NCBI RefSeq assembly: GCF_001938985.1
Contig: NZ_MKIN01000021.1
Location: 682,001-746,000 of the forward strand
Direction of reading: 5' to 3'
DNA from: Gillisella taibaishanensis
GTDB taxonomy: Bacteria > Pseudomonadota > Alphaproteobacteria > Rhizobiales > Rhizobiaceae
Length of the DNA stretch: 64,000 bases
The translations under genes were made by a program, and so were the position numbers. How positions within the stretch are numbered: position 1 is the first letter of the stretch; each line of letters starts with the position of its first letter. The notes under the pieces are model-generated. The model searched no databases, was not told the DNA's origin, and saw only the letters and a list, made by a program, of their open reading frames with translations. This document shows, in pieces, positions 8,513 to 18,536 of this stretch.

Positions 8513-9428
8513 TATCACCATGTCGGCAGCCGCACCGGCGCTGCCCGATCTCGGCGCAGTAAGGCAGGCCAAGACCGCCTGGCTACTGGTGCTGCCGGCT
8601 GTCCTCCTGATGATCGCTTTCATCATCGCGCCGCTCGCAGCCGTCGTCTTTCTCGGCTTTACGGATTTCGAGCTCGGCTATGGCAGCTTCCACTTTGTCG
8701 GGTTCGAGAATTACGCCGAACTGCTGACGGACAGGACCTTCCGGCAATCCCTGTGGAATACCACGGTCTATACTGCCATCGTTGCACCGGTGTCGCTGCT
8801 GCTTGGGCTTGGGATCGCACTTTTGATCGAAAGCGAAGCCATCGGCCGCTCGTTCTTTCGTACCGCCTATTTCTTGCCGGTCGCATCGCTGATCGTCGCC
8901 ATGGCGACGGCATGGCAATATCTGTTTCACCCAACGATCGGGCCGATCAACGCTCTGCTTCACCTGATCGGCATCGACGGCCCCAATTGGCTCGGTTCGT
9001 CGAGCATGGTGCTCTACAGCCTGGCGATCATCGGTATCTGGCAGAGCGTTGGCTTCAACATGGTGCTGTTTCTCGCCGGCCTGACCGCCATTCCCCGCGA
9101 TCTCTATGCGGCCGCGGATGTGGACGGCGCCAAATCCGGCATCGATCGCTTCTTCCTCGTGACTTGGCCGATGCTGGGGCCAACCACGCTGTTCGTCATC
9201 ACCATCAGCATCATCAATGCGGTGAAAGTGTTCGAGACGGTGCGGACGCTGACCGAGGGGGGACCGAACAAGGCGTCGGAAGTGCTGCTGTTCACCATCT
9301 ACCAGGAAGGCTTCGTCTACCTGCGCGTCGGTTATGCCTCTGCCATGGCGGTCGTGTTTCTCGCCGTCCTCGTCGTCATGATGTTCGTCCAATATCGCCT
9401 GCTCGACCGCGAGGTTCACTACGCATGA
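8505..9428 (+). CDS. ABC transporter permease (UgpA/MalF type)
   Basis: A 307-residue permease with about six membrane segments and the EAA loop AAADVDGAKSGIDRFFLVTWPMLGPT that docks on the ATPase. The ATG at 8505 overlaps the ATPase stop by eight bases; a longer reading would start inside the ATPase gene without its own ribosome site. The segment ENYAELLTDRTFRQSLWNTTVYT is typical of CUT1 MalF/UgpA partners. It pairs with the next permease to form the channel. The substrate is likely a polyol phosphate, phosphodiester or oligosaccharide. Confidence 0.9.
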   Translation: MADITMSAAAPALPDLGAVRQAKTAWLLVLPAVLLMIAFIIAPLAAVVFLGFTDFELGYGSFHFVGFENYAELLTDRTFRQSLWNTTVYTAIVAPVSLLLGLGIALLIESEAIGRSFFRTAYFLPVASLIVAMATAWQYLFHPTIGPINALLHLIGIDGPNWLGSSSMVLYSLAIIGIWQSVGFNMVLFLAGLTAIPRDLYAAADVDGAKSGIDRFFLVTWPMLGPTTLFVITISIINAVKVFETVRTLTEGGPNKASEVLLFTIYQEGFVYLRVGYASAMAVVFLAVLVVMMFVQYRLLDREVHYA

Positions 9429-10261
9429 CGCATTCAGGTTTTTCCCTCGGTCGCCTGTTGCGGCTGGCTTTGCTGAGCTTCGGCGCCCTGCTGTTTCTGG
9501 CGCCCTACATTTTCATGCTCTCCACGGCGAGCAAAAGCCAGAGCGAGATATTCTCCTCATCGCTGTCGCTGATCCCGGAGCATTGGTTCCTCCTGCAAAA
9601 CGTCACCAAGGCCATGACCAAGGTAAACATGTCCGGCCTGCTGTTTAACGGCGTCGTCGTCTGCGGGCTGATCCTGTTCTTCCAGGTGTTGATCGCGGTC
9701 CCCTGCGCGTATGCGCTGGCCAAGCTGAACTTCAGGGCGGCACGGCTGATGATGGCACTGGTCATGTTGGGCCTGCTGGTGCCGATCCATGCCACGGCGC
9801 TGCCTCTCTATGTGGCCTTCAACAGCCTGTCGGTTCTGAACAGCTATACGGCCCTGGTCGCGCCCTTTTCCATCTCGGTCTTCGGCATCTTCCTGTTTCT
9901 GCAGTTCTTCCGCGCCATGCCCGATGATCTCATCCATGCAGCCAGGCTGGACGGCATGTCGGAGATCGGCATCGTTGCCCGGGTCATCGTGCCGAATGCC
10001 TGGCCGGCGATCACCGCCTTTGCCATCTTTTCAGTCGTCGGCCATTGGAACGACCTCTACTGGCCGCTGATCGTCGTCTCCAATCCGGCCTATGCCACCC
10101 CACCGCTCGGCCTTCTCTACTTCCGTGGCGCCGAGGCCGGTGACGATTACGGCGCGCTGATGGCTGCCACCCTCATCATCACTCTTCCCCTCCTGCTGGC
10201 CTTTCTGTTTGCACAGAAACGCTTCGTCGAGGGCATCACCATGACCGGTCTCAAGGGCTGA
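9425..10261 (+). CDS. ABC transporter permease (UgpE/MalG type)
   Basis: A 278-residue inner-membrane permease of the MalG class with six predicted helices. The EAA motif reads HAARLDGMSEIGIVARVIVPN, and the C-terminal FAQKRFVEGITMTGLKG is the standard end of this family. Its ATG overlaps the stop of the partner permease by four bases. It is followed after 29 bases by the substrate-binding protein. Identity as the second channel subunit is clear; substrate is not. Confidence 0.92.
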   Translation: MTHSGFSLGRLLRLALLSFGALLFLAPYIFMLSTASKSQSEIFSSSLSLIPEHWFLLQNVTKAMTKVNMSGLLFNGVVVCGLILFFQVLIAVPCAYALAKLNFRAARLMMALVMLGLLVPIHATALPLYVAFNSLSVLNSYTALVAPFSISVFGIFLFLQFFRAMPDDLIHAARLDGMSEIGIVARVIVPNAWPAITAFAIFSVVGHWNDLYWPLIVVSNPAYATPPLGLLYFRGAEAGDDYGALMAATLIITLPLLLAFLFAQKRFVEGITMTGLKG

Positions 10262-10290
10262 CCGGCTCTTCTCCAACCAGGAAACACACC

Positions 10291-11562
10291 ATGAAACACT
10301 TCACCAGGATATTGGCAGCCACGGCCGTCACTATGGCTATGGTCCTGCCGGCCCACGCTGAAACCACCCTCACCGTTCACTATCCGATGCCCGGCTTCTT
10401 CAAGGACGTGATGGACACGATCTCGAAGAAGTTCATGGAAGAAAACCCTGATATCAAGATCCAGTTTGCCAATCCTTCCGCCACCTACGAGGAAGGCATC
10501 CAGACGATCATGCGCCAAGTCGGCACGTCCGACATGCCTGACGTGACCTTTATCGGCCTCAATCGCCTGCGCATGGCCGACGAGCGCAGCATTCCTGTCG
10601 ACATGGGCCCGATGATCGCCAAGGAAAAGCAGAGCATGTCCGAACAGGGCTTTTCGGACACGATCCTGAAGCTTGCCCAGGTCAACGGCAAACAGGTCGG
10701 CCTCGCCTTCGCCACCTCGAACCCGATCATGTATTACAACGCCAATCTGGTGAAAGCTGCCGGTGGCGATCCGGATCAGCCGCCGAAGACCTGGGACGAG
10801 GTGATCGCGCTCGCCAAGAAGATCAAGGCGCTCGGCAACGGCGTCGACTCCATCGATTTCCGCTGGCAGGGCGATGACTGGATGTTCTCCGCGCTGCTGT
10901 TCGGCGCCGGCGGCACCATGCTGAACCAGGACGAAAGCAAGGTCACTTTCAACGGTCCGGAAGGCCAGAAGGCCATGACCATCATCGACCGCATGGTCAA
11001 GGAAGCCGGCATGCCGGTCTTTACCAAGGCAGCCGGCGAACAGGCGTTCGTGGCCGGCAAGGTTGGCTTCACCTTCCAGACCACGGGCGCATTGCGCAAC
11101 ACCATCAAGAATGTCGGCGACAAGTTCGACCTGCGCACGGCGCCGATCCCGTTGCTCGATCCCGTCAACGGCAAGCTGCCGACCGGCGGTAATGCCGTGG
11201 TTATTCTGACCCATGACGCGACGAAGCAGCAGGCCGCCTGGAAATTTGCCAAATTCGCCGCCGGTCCCTACGGCGCGTCCGTCGTCGTTCCCGGCACTGG
11301 TTACGTCCCGAACAACGAACTGGCCGCCAAATCGCCTGATTATCTCGGTGATTTCTACAAGAAGAACCCATTGTTCCTGGCCGGTCTCAACCAGATGCCG
11401 CGCATGATCCCTTGGTATGCCTTCCCCGGCTCGAACGGCGTGCGCGTAACGCAGACGATCGTCGACAACATTTCCCGCGTCGTCGACCAGTCCGTCACCC
11501 CGCAGCAGGCTCTTGATGACGCCGCCAAGGACGTGAAGCGCCTGCTGCCGCGCAGCAACTAA
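10291..11562 (+). CDS. ABC transporter substrate-binding protein (UgpB-like, SBP family 1)
   Basis: A 423-residue periplasmic protein with a Sec signal peptide (about residues 1-24, cleavage after PAHA) and then the extracellular binding-protein family 1 fold. Segments such as SNPIMYYNANLVKAAG and PPKTWDEVIALAKKIK are typical of UgpB/MalE relatives. Its place as the last gene of an operon that begins with a phosphodiesterase suggests a glycerophosphodiester or related phosphorylated ligand, but no binding residue proves this. AGGAAA precedes the ATG. A palindrome and a 9-bp-stem hairpin follow the stop. Confidence 0.9.
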   Translation: MKHFTRILAATAVTMAMVLPAHAETTLTVHYPMPGFFKDVMDTISKKFMEENPDIKIQFANPSATYEEGIQTIMRQVGTSDMPDVTFIGLNRLRMADERSIPVDMGPMIAKEKQSMSEQGFSDTILKLAQVNGKQVGLAFATSNPIMYYNANLVKAAGGDPDQPPKTWDEVIALAKKIKALGNGVDSIDFRWQGDDWMFSALLFGAGGTMLNQDESKVTFNGPEGQKAMTIIDRMVKEAGMPVFTKAAGEQAFVAGKVGFTFQTTGALRNTIKNVGDKFDLRTAPIPLLDPVNGKLPTGGNAVVILTHDATKQQAAWKFAKFAAGPYGASVVVPGTGYVPNNELAAKSPDYLGDFYKKNPLFLAGLNQMPRMIPWYAFPGSNGVRVTQTIVDNISRVVDQSVTPQQALDDAAKDVKRLLPRSN

Positions 11563-11563
11563 A

Positions 11564-11602
11564 CCTGTTAACAGGCAATCCGCCGCGCAATATGCGGCGG
11601 AT
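11564..11602. terminator. Palindrome plus hairpin between convergent genes
   Basis: CCTGTTAACAGG (11564-11575) is a perfect palindrome. It is followed by ATCCGCCGC (11578-11586) and GCGGCGGAT (11594-11602), a perfect 9-bp stem with a 7-base loop. It lies just after the binding-protein stop and just before the end of the convergent LacI gene, so it can serve both. There is no strong T run. Confidence 0.6.
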
Positions 11603-11612
11603 CGCTTTACCT

Positions 11613-12593
11613 TCAAACCGAGCGAACCGTGCCACCCGGTTTCAACGTGAAGCCAACCTGCAAATGCCGCGGAATGGCTCCCCGCTCGGCAATGTCGAGC
11701 AGAAGCGAGGCGGCCACGGCTCCCATGCTGGCGTCGGGCATTTCGATCGTGGTCAGCGGCGGGGTCATCAACTGGCCCATTGCGATACCATCGAAGCCGG
11801 CAACGGATACGTCCTGCGGAACGCAGAGGCCATGCCGACGCAGCGCCCCGATCACGCCGAAAGCGAGAAGATCATTCGAGGCGATGATTGCAGTCGGCTT
11901 GTGATCCACGATTGCACCTGAAATATCCAGTTGCTCGTAACTGCCGATGAAGGGAATCTGCAGAGCCGGTAGCGGCTCTCCACCAGCTTCCCCGAGCGCT
12001 GAAAGATAGCCCTCGTAGCGTAGCAGGGCCCGATCGGACGCAGCGAAATTGCCGGAGACAAAGAGAATGCGGCGATGGCCCCGATCGATCAGATGCCTGG
12101 TCAATAGCCGCCCGGCCTCTCGGTTGTCGACGGTGACAGCGGCTGGAAAAATCGAGGTCGGGAGATTGTTCAAAAGCACCGTCGGCGGCAAGCGGCCGGC
12201 CCGCGGCAAGCCCTGCGCCGCATGGCAGAGCGTCAGAATCAGTCCCGTCGGCCGCTCTGCCAGCAGCGCCTCGATTGCGTCAGGCTCCTGCGCGGGATCG
12301 TAATTGGATTGCGCAAGCACCACGGAATGCCCGCCCAGATGCATGCGGTTCTGGATCTGTGACAGCGAGGCCGCAAAGACGGGATTGGTGATGCTCGGAA
12401 TGAGCACACCAATCAACGGCCTGCGGGACCCGCGACCATGCACCTGGGCACCTTGCCGGTAGCCAAGTTCAGCCGCCGCCTTGCGCACCCGGCTCTTCAC
12501 CCCGTCACTGACCGAGCCATGCGCCCCAAGCGCACGGCTGGCTGTCGCAACGGAACAACCCGCCTTCTTCGCCACATCTTCCAGCGTCGCCAT
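11613..12593 (-). CDS. LacI family transcriptional regulator
   Basis: A 326-residue regulator with a LacI helix-turn-helix at its N-terminus (TLEDVAKKAGCSVATASRAL, residues 3-22) followed by a hinge and a periplasmic-binding-protein-like ligand domain (from about residue 60, RRPLIGVLIPSITNPVFA). It is convergent with the phosphodiesterase/ABC operon, which is its most likely target. The effector would be the imported substrate or its hydrolysis product. The promoter must lie above 12593, in a region that also holds a very stable hairpin. Confidence 0.9.
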   Translation of the reverse strand: MATLEDVAKKAGCSVATASRALGAHGSVSDGVKSRVRKAAAELGYRQGAQVHGRGSRRPLIGVLIPSITNPVFAASLSQIQNRMHLGGHSVVLAQSNYDPAQEPDAIEALLAERPTGLILTLCHAAQGLPRAGRLPPTVLLNNLPTSIFPAAVTVDNREAGRLLTRHLIDRGHRRILFVSGNFAASDRALLRYEGYLSALGEAGGEPLPALQIPFIGSYEQLDISGAIVDHKPTAIIASNDLLAFGVIGALRRHGLCVPQDVSVAGFDGIAMGQLMTPPLTTIEMPDASMGAVAASLLLDIAERGAIPRHLQVGFTLKPGGTVRSV

Positions 12594-12659
12594 CGTCCAC
12601 TACCCCTTGTCCAGCGGCAGGACTATGTGTGGATGATGTCAGGTTCATGAATGGCGGTT

Positions 12660-12720
12660 TTGCAGCACCATGCGTTTATCAAACGCATGGTGCTGCAATG
12701 CTCTAAGTTATTCATTGCAG
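12660..12720. repeat. Strong inverted repeat, possible rhizobial interspersed element
   Basis: Arms 12660-12677 and 12681-12698 form a perfect 18-bp stem with a 3-base loop (core TGCAGCACCATGCGTTT). The right arm shares CTGCAATG (12693-12700) with a second, alternative hairpin closed by CATTGCAG at 12713-12720. No T run flanks it, so it is not a typical terminator. The TGCTCTAAGTTATT stretch recalls rhizobial intergenic mosaic repeats; this is recognition by eye only. Confidence 0.5.
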
Positions 12721-12755
12721 GCAACACATTTTGGACCGCGTCAACACCGTGACGA

Positions 12756-14978
12756 TCAGGCGGCGCGCCGCTGTGGTTTGCCATCGCTACCGATTTTGAA
12801 GCGCGAGATGAGCGTCTTCAAGTGAACGGTTTCGTCGGCCAGACGGTTGGTGCTGGCTGCGGCCTCCTCGACCATCGCGGCATTTTGCTGTGTCACCTGG
12901 TCCATCTGGTTGATGGCCATATTGACCTCGGACAAGCCCGTCGATTGTTCCTGTGCTGCGGTTGCGATTGAGGTGACCTGCTTTGAAATGCCGATGACCT
13001 GGGTCTGGATCTCCCGCAATGCGTCGCCGGTAGAACTCACGAGCTTCACGCCGGTTTCCACTTCAGCCGAGGACTTGCTGATAAGCGTTTTGATATCCTT
13101 TGCCGCCGAGGCCGAACGCTGTGCAAGCTCGCGCACTTCCTGTGCGACGACGGCAAAGCCCTTGCCGGCTTCGCCAGCGCGCGCAGCCTCGACGCCGGCA
13201 TTCAGCGCCAGAAGGTTGGTCTGGAAGGCGATCTCGTCGATCACGTTGATGATCTGCGTAATCTCGTTCGAGGCCTGTTCGATCCTGGTCATTGCTGCTG
13301 TTGCTTCCTCGACGACACTGGCAGAACGCTCGGCGAATTGCCGGGCATCGGTCACCATGCGACTTGATTCGTGCGCCCGCTCCGTCGAGGTTTTAACGGC
13401 AACCGTAATTTCCTCCAGCGCCGAGGACGTTTCCTCAAGCGAAGCAGCCTGCGTCTCTGTACGGCGCGACAGGTCGTTGGACGCCTGACGGATCTCGCCA
13501 GCGCCGCCATTGATCACGTCGGCCGATTGGCGCACCTCCTGCATAAGGTCGCGCATGATGGCCATCGTTTCGTTGACGTTGGATTGAAGTTCGGCAAAGA
13601 CGCCCTGATAATTCCCTTGCATGGTTTCTGTGAGATCACCTTGCGACAGGGCTGAAATCACCCGGCGGGTTTCCGCAATACCTGTGTCGACCGATTGCAC
13701 CAGCGTATTGACGTTGGCGGCGAAGCTATCCAGATCCGGATTGTCGTACCGCTTCGAGATCCGCGCGGAAAAGTCGCCAGCGACCGCTGCGTTGACGACT
13801 GTGGCGATATTCGACTGCAGATCGACATTCTTTTCCTGCAGCGCGGCTTCCTGGGCGGCGAGTTGGCGAATACGGATGGCGTTCCGCTTGAATACATCCA
13901 CGGCCTTTGCCATCTGTCCGATTTCACTTTTGTGGTCGAGGCCAGGGATCTCGGTATCAAGCTTGTTTTCGGCGAGTGCACCCATAGCATTGGTGATTGC
14001 TCCGATCGGCCTGGTGATGCCTTTGGCGATAACAAAGGCGATGATGCAGGCCATCAGGAAACCACCGACTGCAAGTACAGCACCGATCGTCACCCCGTCT
14101 TCCATTGTCGACTGGATATTGGGACCCAGAGTGTCCTGTTCCTTCTTAAGATCCAGCTTCACCTGCTCGACCGACTGGGACAGCTTTCCGCCAGTCGTGT
14201 CCATGGTGCCATTGATAATGGTGTTGCGCGCGGTGATGACTTCGTAGACCTTTCTAAGCCCTGAATTATAGGCATCGAATTTTGCAATAAGCGCTTCTAT
14301 GGCCGCACGATCCGCATCCACCTTGACAATGTTCATGGCCGCATCGAGCGCGGTCTCAGCCGCCTTCGCAGACTCCAAAGCTTTTTCGTGGAGAGTCTTC
14401 TCATTTTTCAACAAGAACTTGTTGGTGCCCAACCGCATCATGGCAACCGCGTATTTCGCGTCGTCCACGATTGCAGCGGTCTCCATATCACCGCCGTCCT
14501 CAAGCTTTTTGGAGATGTCGCCTAACTTGTCAGCCATTTCCGGGCCCAGAGCCTCCAGGGTCCCGCTTACGATTTCGTCGCGCTGGAGCTGGAGACCCAC
14601 CACCTTGTCAAACCCGGTGGCATAGGTATCGACCATGCTATGGAAGTTGGCGATTTTTGCTTTTCCTAGGTCGTCCGCCGTTGCCGCTTGAAGCGCGTCA
14701 ATGGCAGCCTTGGTCGCATTCAGGCGTTCAATCGCTTTCTTACGAAGCTCTTCGCTTGGTTCTGCCCGGTATTTGCGAAAATACAGACGCGCTTCCAGCA
14801 TATTCGCTTGAATACGGCCTGCCTCATTCGTCTGCCTCGCGGCACCGCGATAATCGCCGAACATCCCCTTGTTGGCGATGTTGTAATAAGCACCGGTTCC
14901 GGCAAGAATTGCCAGCACGAGCAGAACAAGCCCGAAACCCAAATAGATTTTCGTGCCGATTTTCATGTTGTCCAGCAT
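12756..14978 (-). CDS. Methyl-accepting chemotaxis protein
   Basis: A chemoreceptor of 740 residues. A transmembrane helix (about 9-31) is followed by a periplasmic, almost wholly helical sensor of about 260 residues (probably a helical bimodular HBM domain), a second helix (about 297-319, [19 protein letters not shown]), a HAMP domain, a second HAMP-like stretch and the signalling domain. The conserved tip [20 protein letters not shown] and the following [18 protein letters not shown] are intact. The ATG at 14978 is preferred because GGGAGA lies nine bases upstream; a TTG at 14987 is the alternative. No C-terminal CheR pentapeptide is seen. Ligand unknown; it stands alone. Confidence 0.93.
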   Translation of the reverse strand: MLDNMKIGTKIYLGFGLVLLVLAILAGTGAYYNIANKGMFGDYRGAARQTNEAGRIQANMLEARLYFRKYRAEPSEELRKKAIERLNATKAAIDALQAATADDLGKAKIANFHSMVDTYATGFDKVVGLQLQRDEIVSGTLEALGPEMADKLGDISKKLEDGGDMETAAIVDDAKYAVAMMRLGTNKFLLKNEKTLHEKALESAKAAETALDAAMNIVKVDADRAAIEALIAKFDAYNSGLRKVYEVITARNTIINGTMDTTGGKLSQSVEQVKLDLKKEQDTLGPNIQSTMEDGVTIGAVLAVGGFLMACIIAFVIAKGITRPIGAITNAMGALAENKLDTEIPGLDHKSEIGQMAKAVDVFKRNAIRIRQLAAQEAALQEKNVDLQSNIATVVNAAVAGDFSARISKRYDNPDLDSFAANVNTLVQSVDTGIAETRRVISALSQGDLTETMQGNYQGVFAELQSNVNETMAIMRDLMQEVRQSADVINGGAGEIRQASNDLSRRTETQAASLEETSSALEEITVAVKTSTERAHESSRMVTDARQFAERSASVVEEATAAMTRIEQASNEITQIINVIDEIAFQTNLLALNAGVEAARAGEAGKGFAVVAQEVRELAQRSASAAKDIKTLISKSSAEVETGVKLVSSTGDALREIQTQVIGISKQVTSIATAAQEQSTGLSEVNMAINQMDQVTQQNAAMVEEAAASTNRLADETVHLKTLISRFKIGSDGKPQRRAA

Positions 14979-15103
14979 GCCACGCAATCTCCCATAGCGC
15001 TTTTCATGCCTTATATTTATTATTGCTTATTAAAGAAAGATTTAATGCATAATCTCCCCCTCGACGTAAATTGCTCAAGCCCATTAAATTAACCGCATAT
15101 TTT

Positions 15104-15131
15104 CTCCTGAGATCGATGCCGATCTCAGGAG
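15104..15131. terminator. Perfect 12-bp hairpin downstream of catalase gene
   Basis: CTCCTGAGATCG and CGATCTCAGGAG form a perfect 12-bp stem around ATGC. It lies 24 bases beyond the end of the catalase-family gene on its downstream side and so probably ends the pao operon transcript. A T run is lacking, so a role in mRNA 3'-end stability is equally possible. Confidence 0.55.
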
Positions 15132-15154
15132 TGATATGCGAAACCGCGTTTCCG

Positions 15155-16273
15155 CTACGACACAAGCCGCATGGTGGAGAAGGGGCAGGTCCGGGGCTCG
15201 CTCACGCCAATCGGATTGCGCTCCGACCTGAATGCGGCAGAACGTTCATAGGCCAGCTTACGCATGCGCATGATCTGTCCAAGCGGCTGATGCTCGCCTA
15301 TGCCATTCCATGGGCTGAACTTCATGCCGTCATCGACGATGCCAGCGCGTTCCTCCGACCAGCTCTCCTGCGGTCGAGCGGTAACTGTAGCAATCGTGAC
15401 ATAGGCGCTTTTTTCTTCGTCCCACAGGGCCATCGGGTCTTCGATCGGCATCTCCGCCGCATCCGTGCACAGCTGCACCTGAAGATGCCAAACAGCAGTT
15501 TGCGTTCGAAAAAATTCCTCGATCAAATGGCGATGAACATCTTCGTCACCGTCGACACTGACTTTTGTGTCTATCAGCGCCTTCAGATTTTCCGACGCCG
15601 GCACGAGGCCAAGCTTCGCGACATATTGGCCAAAGCGCACTGGCACCTGGGTATAAACGCTTTCGCCCAGCATATGCGTCATCGGCTGGCCGCCCATGAC
15701 CTTAACAGGCGTCAGTTCCTTTCCTGCTGCTTCCGCCACGCTTTCGACGCCACGCAGGAGTTTGGAAAGAATTTTTTTCGCTCCCTCCGCCCGATCGGTT
15801 GTTGCCGCAAGCAGCTTGAGGCTGCCGAGAAAAGCCTTGGCGCTGGGAGAATTGAATACCTTGCCGTTGACCATCACGAAGTCCTGCGAGGAGGAGTTCT
15901 CTGACCCCGGCAAACGCGTGCCGTCCACATCGAGGATCTTCAATGCCATGCCGCGTGGCGCAGAGACACTGTCGTGCAGGATATCGCCTGGCGTGGTCGA
16001 AAGCCGCATGACCGCTTGATATCTGCCCGGTTGGGCAAAGATGCCCTGCGCCAACTGCGGCGGCAGGTCATCGCGGATGTCAACCTCCGCCTCCAGTAGC
16101 GCATGGCTTTTGGCATGAACGCAACGAATGGCATGGGCGCTATTGGCATAGGTCGTATAGGCGATCGAAAGCATGGTTTCCGACAAGGCTTCCGCCAGTT
16201 GCGGTTCGTCCGGGCCAATCTGTTCAAGGTCAGGGGTATAAGGTTGTATACGAGGCGGAAGGGAAAAATTCAT
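15155..16273 (-). CDS. Catalase-family haem protein
   Basis: A 372-residue member of the catalase-like superfamily, shorter than true catalases (about 480 or more). The distal-histidine region is recognisable (RCVHAKSHALLEAEV, about residue 53), as are MRLSTTPGD, PRGMALKI and SQDFVMVNGKVF, and near the end AYERSAAFRSERNPIGVSEP where the haem-binding tyrosine would lie. Such proteins may be peroxidases or catalases. Its ATG overlaps the stop of the molybdenum subunit by four bases, which implies it removes hydrogen peroxide made by that oxidase. No signal peptide is seen. Confidence 0.8.
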   Translation of the reverse strand: MNFSLPPRIQPYTPDLEQIGPDEPQLAEALSETMLSIAYTTYANSAHAIRCVHAKSHALLEAEVDIRDDLPPQLAQGIFAQPGRYQAVMRLSTTPGDILHDSVSAPRGMALKILDVDGTRLPGSENSSSQDFVMVNGKVFNSPSAKAFLGSLKLLAATTDRAEGAKKILSKLLRGVESVAEAAGKELTPVKVMGGQPMTHMLGESVYTQVPVRFGQYVAKLGLVPASENLKALIDTKVSVDGDEDVHRHLIEEFFRTQTAVWHLQVQLCTDAAEMPIEDPMALWDEEKSAYVTIATVTARPQESWSEERAGIVDDGMKFSPWNGIGEHQPLGQIMRMRKLAYERSAAFRSERNPIGVSEPRTCPFSTMRLVS

Positions 16274-18525
16274 TCTGCTGCCTCCTGGGCATAGGCCAGT
16301 TTGTCGATGGTGATCGGCAGGTGTCGAACGCGGGTGCCGGTCGCATGATAGAGCGCATTTGCGACAGCCGCCGCGAAACCAACAATGCCGATTTCACCAA
16401 GACCCTTCACACCGAGCGGGCTGGTCTTCCCGTCATGTTCCTCCACGAAAATCACCTCGATATCCCGAACGTCGGCGTGAGACGGGATGTGATATTCCGC
16501 GAGGTTGTGGTTCATGATGCGCCCCGTGCGGTGGTCGAACATGCCTTCCTCATGGAGAGCCATGCCAATCCCCATGACCACACCACCCAGAATCTGGCTT
16601 CGAGCCGTTTTTGGGTTGAGAATCCGCCCGGCGGCAACAGCGACAACGACTTTGGTAATGCGGATAACACCAAGCTCCTCATCCACATGCACCTCAACGA
16701 AATTGGCGGAATGCGTGTAGCTGGAAAAGCTCTTCATGGTTTTCTTGTCCGGTGCGACCTGCCCCTCTTCCTCGATATGAGAGAGCCCTGCATGGGCCAG
16801 CACATCAGCGACCGACACCCCAACCTGGTCATTGACCTCCAGAACCAAACGGCCATCTCGCACCGTCGTTTGCTCCACCGTAGCGTCAGCAAGCGGCGTG
16901 TTTTCCATAGCCTGGGCATGTTTCAAAAGCGTGGCCCGCACATTGGCCGCAGCCGCTTGCACAGCGGAGCCCGTCGAGGCGGCCGTCCATGATCCGCCTT
17001 CCACAGAGGTTTGCGGGAGCGAGGAGTCACCGATATCAACAGTGACATTTTCAGGCTTGATGCCGAAGCTTTCGGCGCCGATCTGGGCAAGAATGGTGTA
17101 GGTCCCGGTTCCGATATCCGAAGCGGCGGCCGAGACCATGACACTCAGATCCGAATTCAGCCGCACCTTGGCTGCTGCGTTCGTGATCTGCGCCTCCCAA
17201 ACGCCGGTTGAAACGCCATAACCGACGAGATCCTGCCCGTCGCGCATGGACCGAGGCTCCGGGTTGCGTTTGTCCCAGCCAAAGGCTTCCGCTCCCTGCC
17301 TATAACAAGCATGTAGCGCCTTCGAAGTGAATTGCTTGTCCTCGTTCTGGTCCATGTGCACGAAATTGAGGATGCGCATCTCAAGCGGATCGAGGCCTGC
17401 CGTGTAAGAAAGCTCGTCAATTGCCGATTCCAGCGCAAAAACACCGGTTGCGGCACCGGGTGCACGCATGTCGCCAGGTGTCGAGACATTCATGGCGGCA
17501 AGCTCATACGTGAGCTTTACATTGTCGCACTTGTAGGCAAGCCCCGACCAGTTGACGACAACCTCCTGGTAATCCTCGTATTTCGAAGTCGCCTCGACCG
17601 CGTGATGCATGATGGAAACCAGCTTGCCGCTTTCATCAGCCGCCATCGACATCTGCTGCACAGTGGCAGGACGCCAAGTGAGATAGAACATTTCCCGACG
17701 GCTAAGTTCCAACTTGACGGAGCGCTTGAGATCGAGCGCCGCCATCACGGACAAAAACAACTGATGCTTGGGCCGCAGGCCGGAGCCGAAGGCGCCGCCG
17801 ACATAGCGATTGAACACGCGGACCTTATCTTTTGGCAGATTGAACACGCCGCAGACATAACCCTGGCTGTTTTGCGAGCCCTGCGTCTTGTCGTGAACTG
17901 TGATCGATCCGTCCTTCTCCCAGATTACGGTCGAGGAGAACAGCTCCATCGGGTTATGATGCTCGCCCTCCAGCACATAGTCTGCCGACATCTTGAAAGC
18001 CGCGGCTTCGAAGGCAGCTTCAGCGTCGCCGCGTGGCGATGGCGGCGGCGCAATACCACTTCGCTTCTCTTTCGGCTCATAGGAATTGCGCTGCTCCGCA
18101 ACAATGTCCGTCGCGGGTTCTTCTTCAGCGTAGCTCACACGGATCATCGAAGCAGCATCGCGTGCGGCTTCAAAGGTTTCGGCAACAACGAGAGCGACGG
18201 GCTGGCCGTCAAACAAAATGCGGTCGTTCTGAAGCGGGCGGAACGGATGCCCCGGCAAAGCCACGGCATCCTTCCAGGCACTATCCCACCAGGCGGCGCT
18301 GGGCCGGTTCTCATGGGTATAGATCTTCACAACGCCGGGATACTGGGCCGCCTGCGTTGAATCGATCGATAGAATACGGCCTTTGGCGATGGTCGCAACG
18401 TGAACGCAGCCGTGCACCATGTTGTCGGGGTGATGCTCCGCCGCATAAGCCGCGCGACCGGAAACCTTCAACGGTCCGTCAATACGCGGCAGCGGAAAGC
18501 CGATGATTCGGGTTTGATCTGACAT
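16270..18525 (-). CDS. Xanthine dehydrogenase-family molybdopterin subunit (PaoC-like)
   Basis: A 751-residue molybdenum-cofactor subunit of an aldehyde oxidoreductase, comparable in length to E. coli PaoC. It starts RIIGFPLPRIDGPLKVSGRAAYAAEH, has the cofactor-binding glycine-rich region near RVFNRYVGGAFGSGLRPKH, and ends with SPLGVKGLGEIG, whose glutamate is the conserved catalytic base of the xanthine oxidase family. It would hydroxylate aldehydes to carboxylic acids. It lies 11 bases after the FAD subunit and overlaps the catalase gene. No PaoD/XdhC-type cofactor-insertion gene is in the window. Confidence 0.9.
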   Translation of the reverse strand: MSDQTRIIGFPLPRIDGPLKVSGRAAYAAEHHPDNMVHGCVHVATIAKGRILSIDSTQAAQYPGVVKIYTHENRPSAAWWDSAWKDAVALPGHPFRPLQNDRILFDGQPVALVVAETFEAARDAASMIRVSYAEEEPATDIVAEQRNSYEPKEKRSGIAPPPSPRGDAEAAFEAAAFKMSADYVLEGEHHNPMELFSSTVIWEKDGSITVHDKTQGSQNSQGYVCGVFNLPKDKVRVFNRYVGGAFGSGLRPKHQLFLSVMAALDLKRSVKLELSRREMFYLTWRPATVQQMSMAADESGKLVSIMHHAVEATSKYEDYQEVVVNWSGLAYKCDNVKLTYELAAMNVSTPGDMRAPGAATGVFALESAIDELSYTAGLDPLEMRILNFVHMDQNEDKQFTSKALHACYRQGAEAFGWDKRNPEPRSMRDGQDLVGYGVSTGVWEAQITNAAAKVRLNSDLSVMVSAAASDIGTGTYTILAQIGAESFGIKPENVTVDIGDSSLPQTSVEGGSWTAASTGSAVQAAAANVRATLLKHAQAMENTPLADATVEQTTVRDGRLVLEVNDQVGVSVADVLAHAGLSHIEEEGQVAPDKKTMKSFSSYTHSANFVEVHVDEELGVIRITKVVVAVAAGRILNPKTARSQILGGVVMGIGMALHEEGMFDHRTGRIMNHNLAEYHIPSHADVRDIEVIFVEEHDGKTSPLGVKGLGEIGIVGFAAAVANALYHATGTRVRHLPITIDKLAYAQEAAE

Positions 18526-18536
18526 GGCTTTTTTCC

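Noticed and set aside
10147..11616. 489-codon minus-strand frame opposite the binding-protein gene
   Set aside because: The plus strand encodes a complete signal peptide and binding-protein fold with ribosome site. The antisense frame is a codon-bias artefact.
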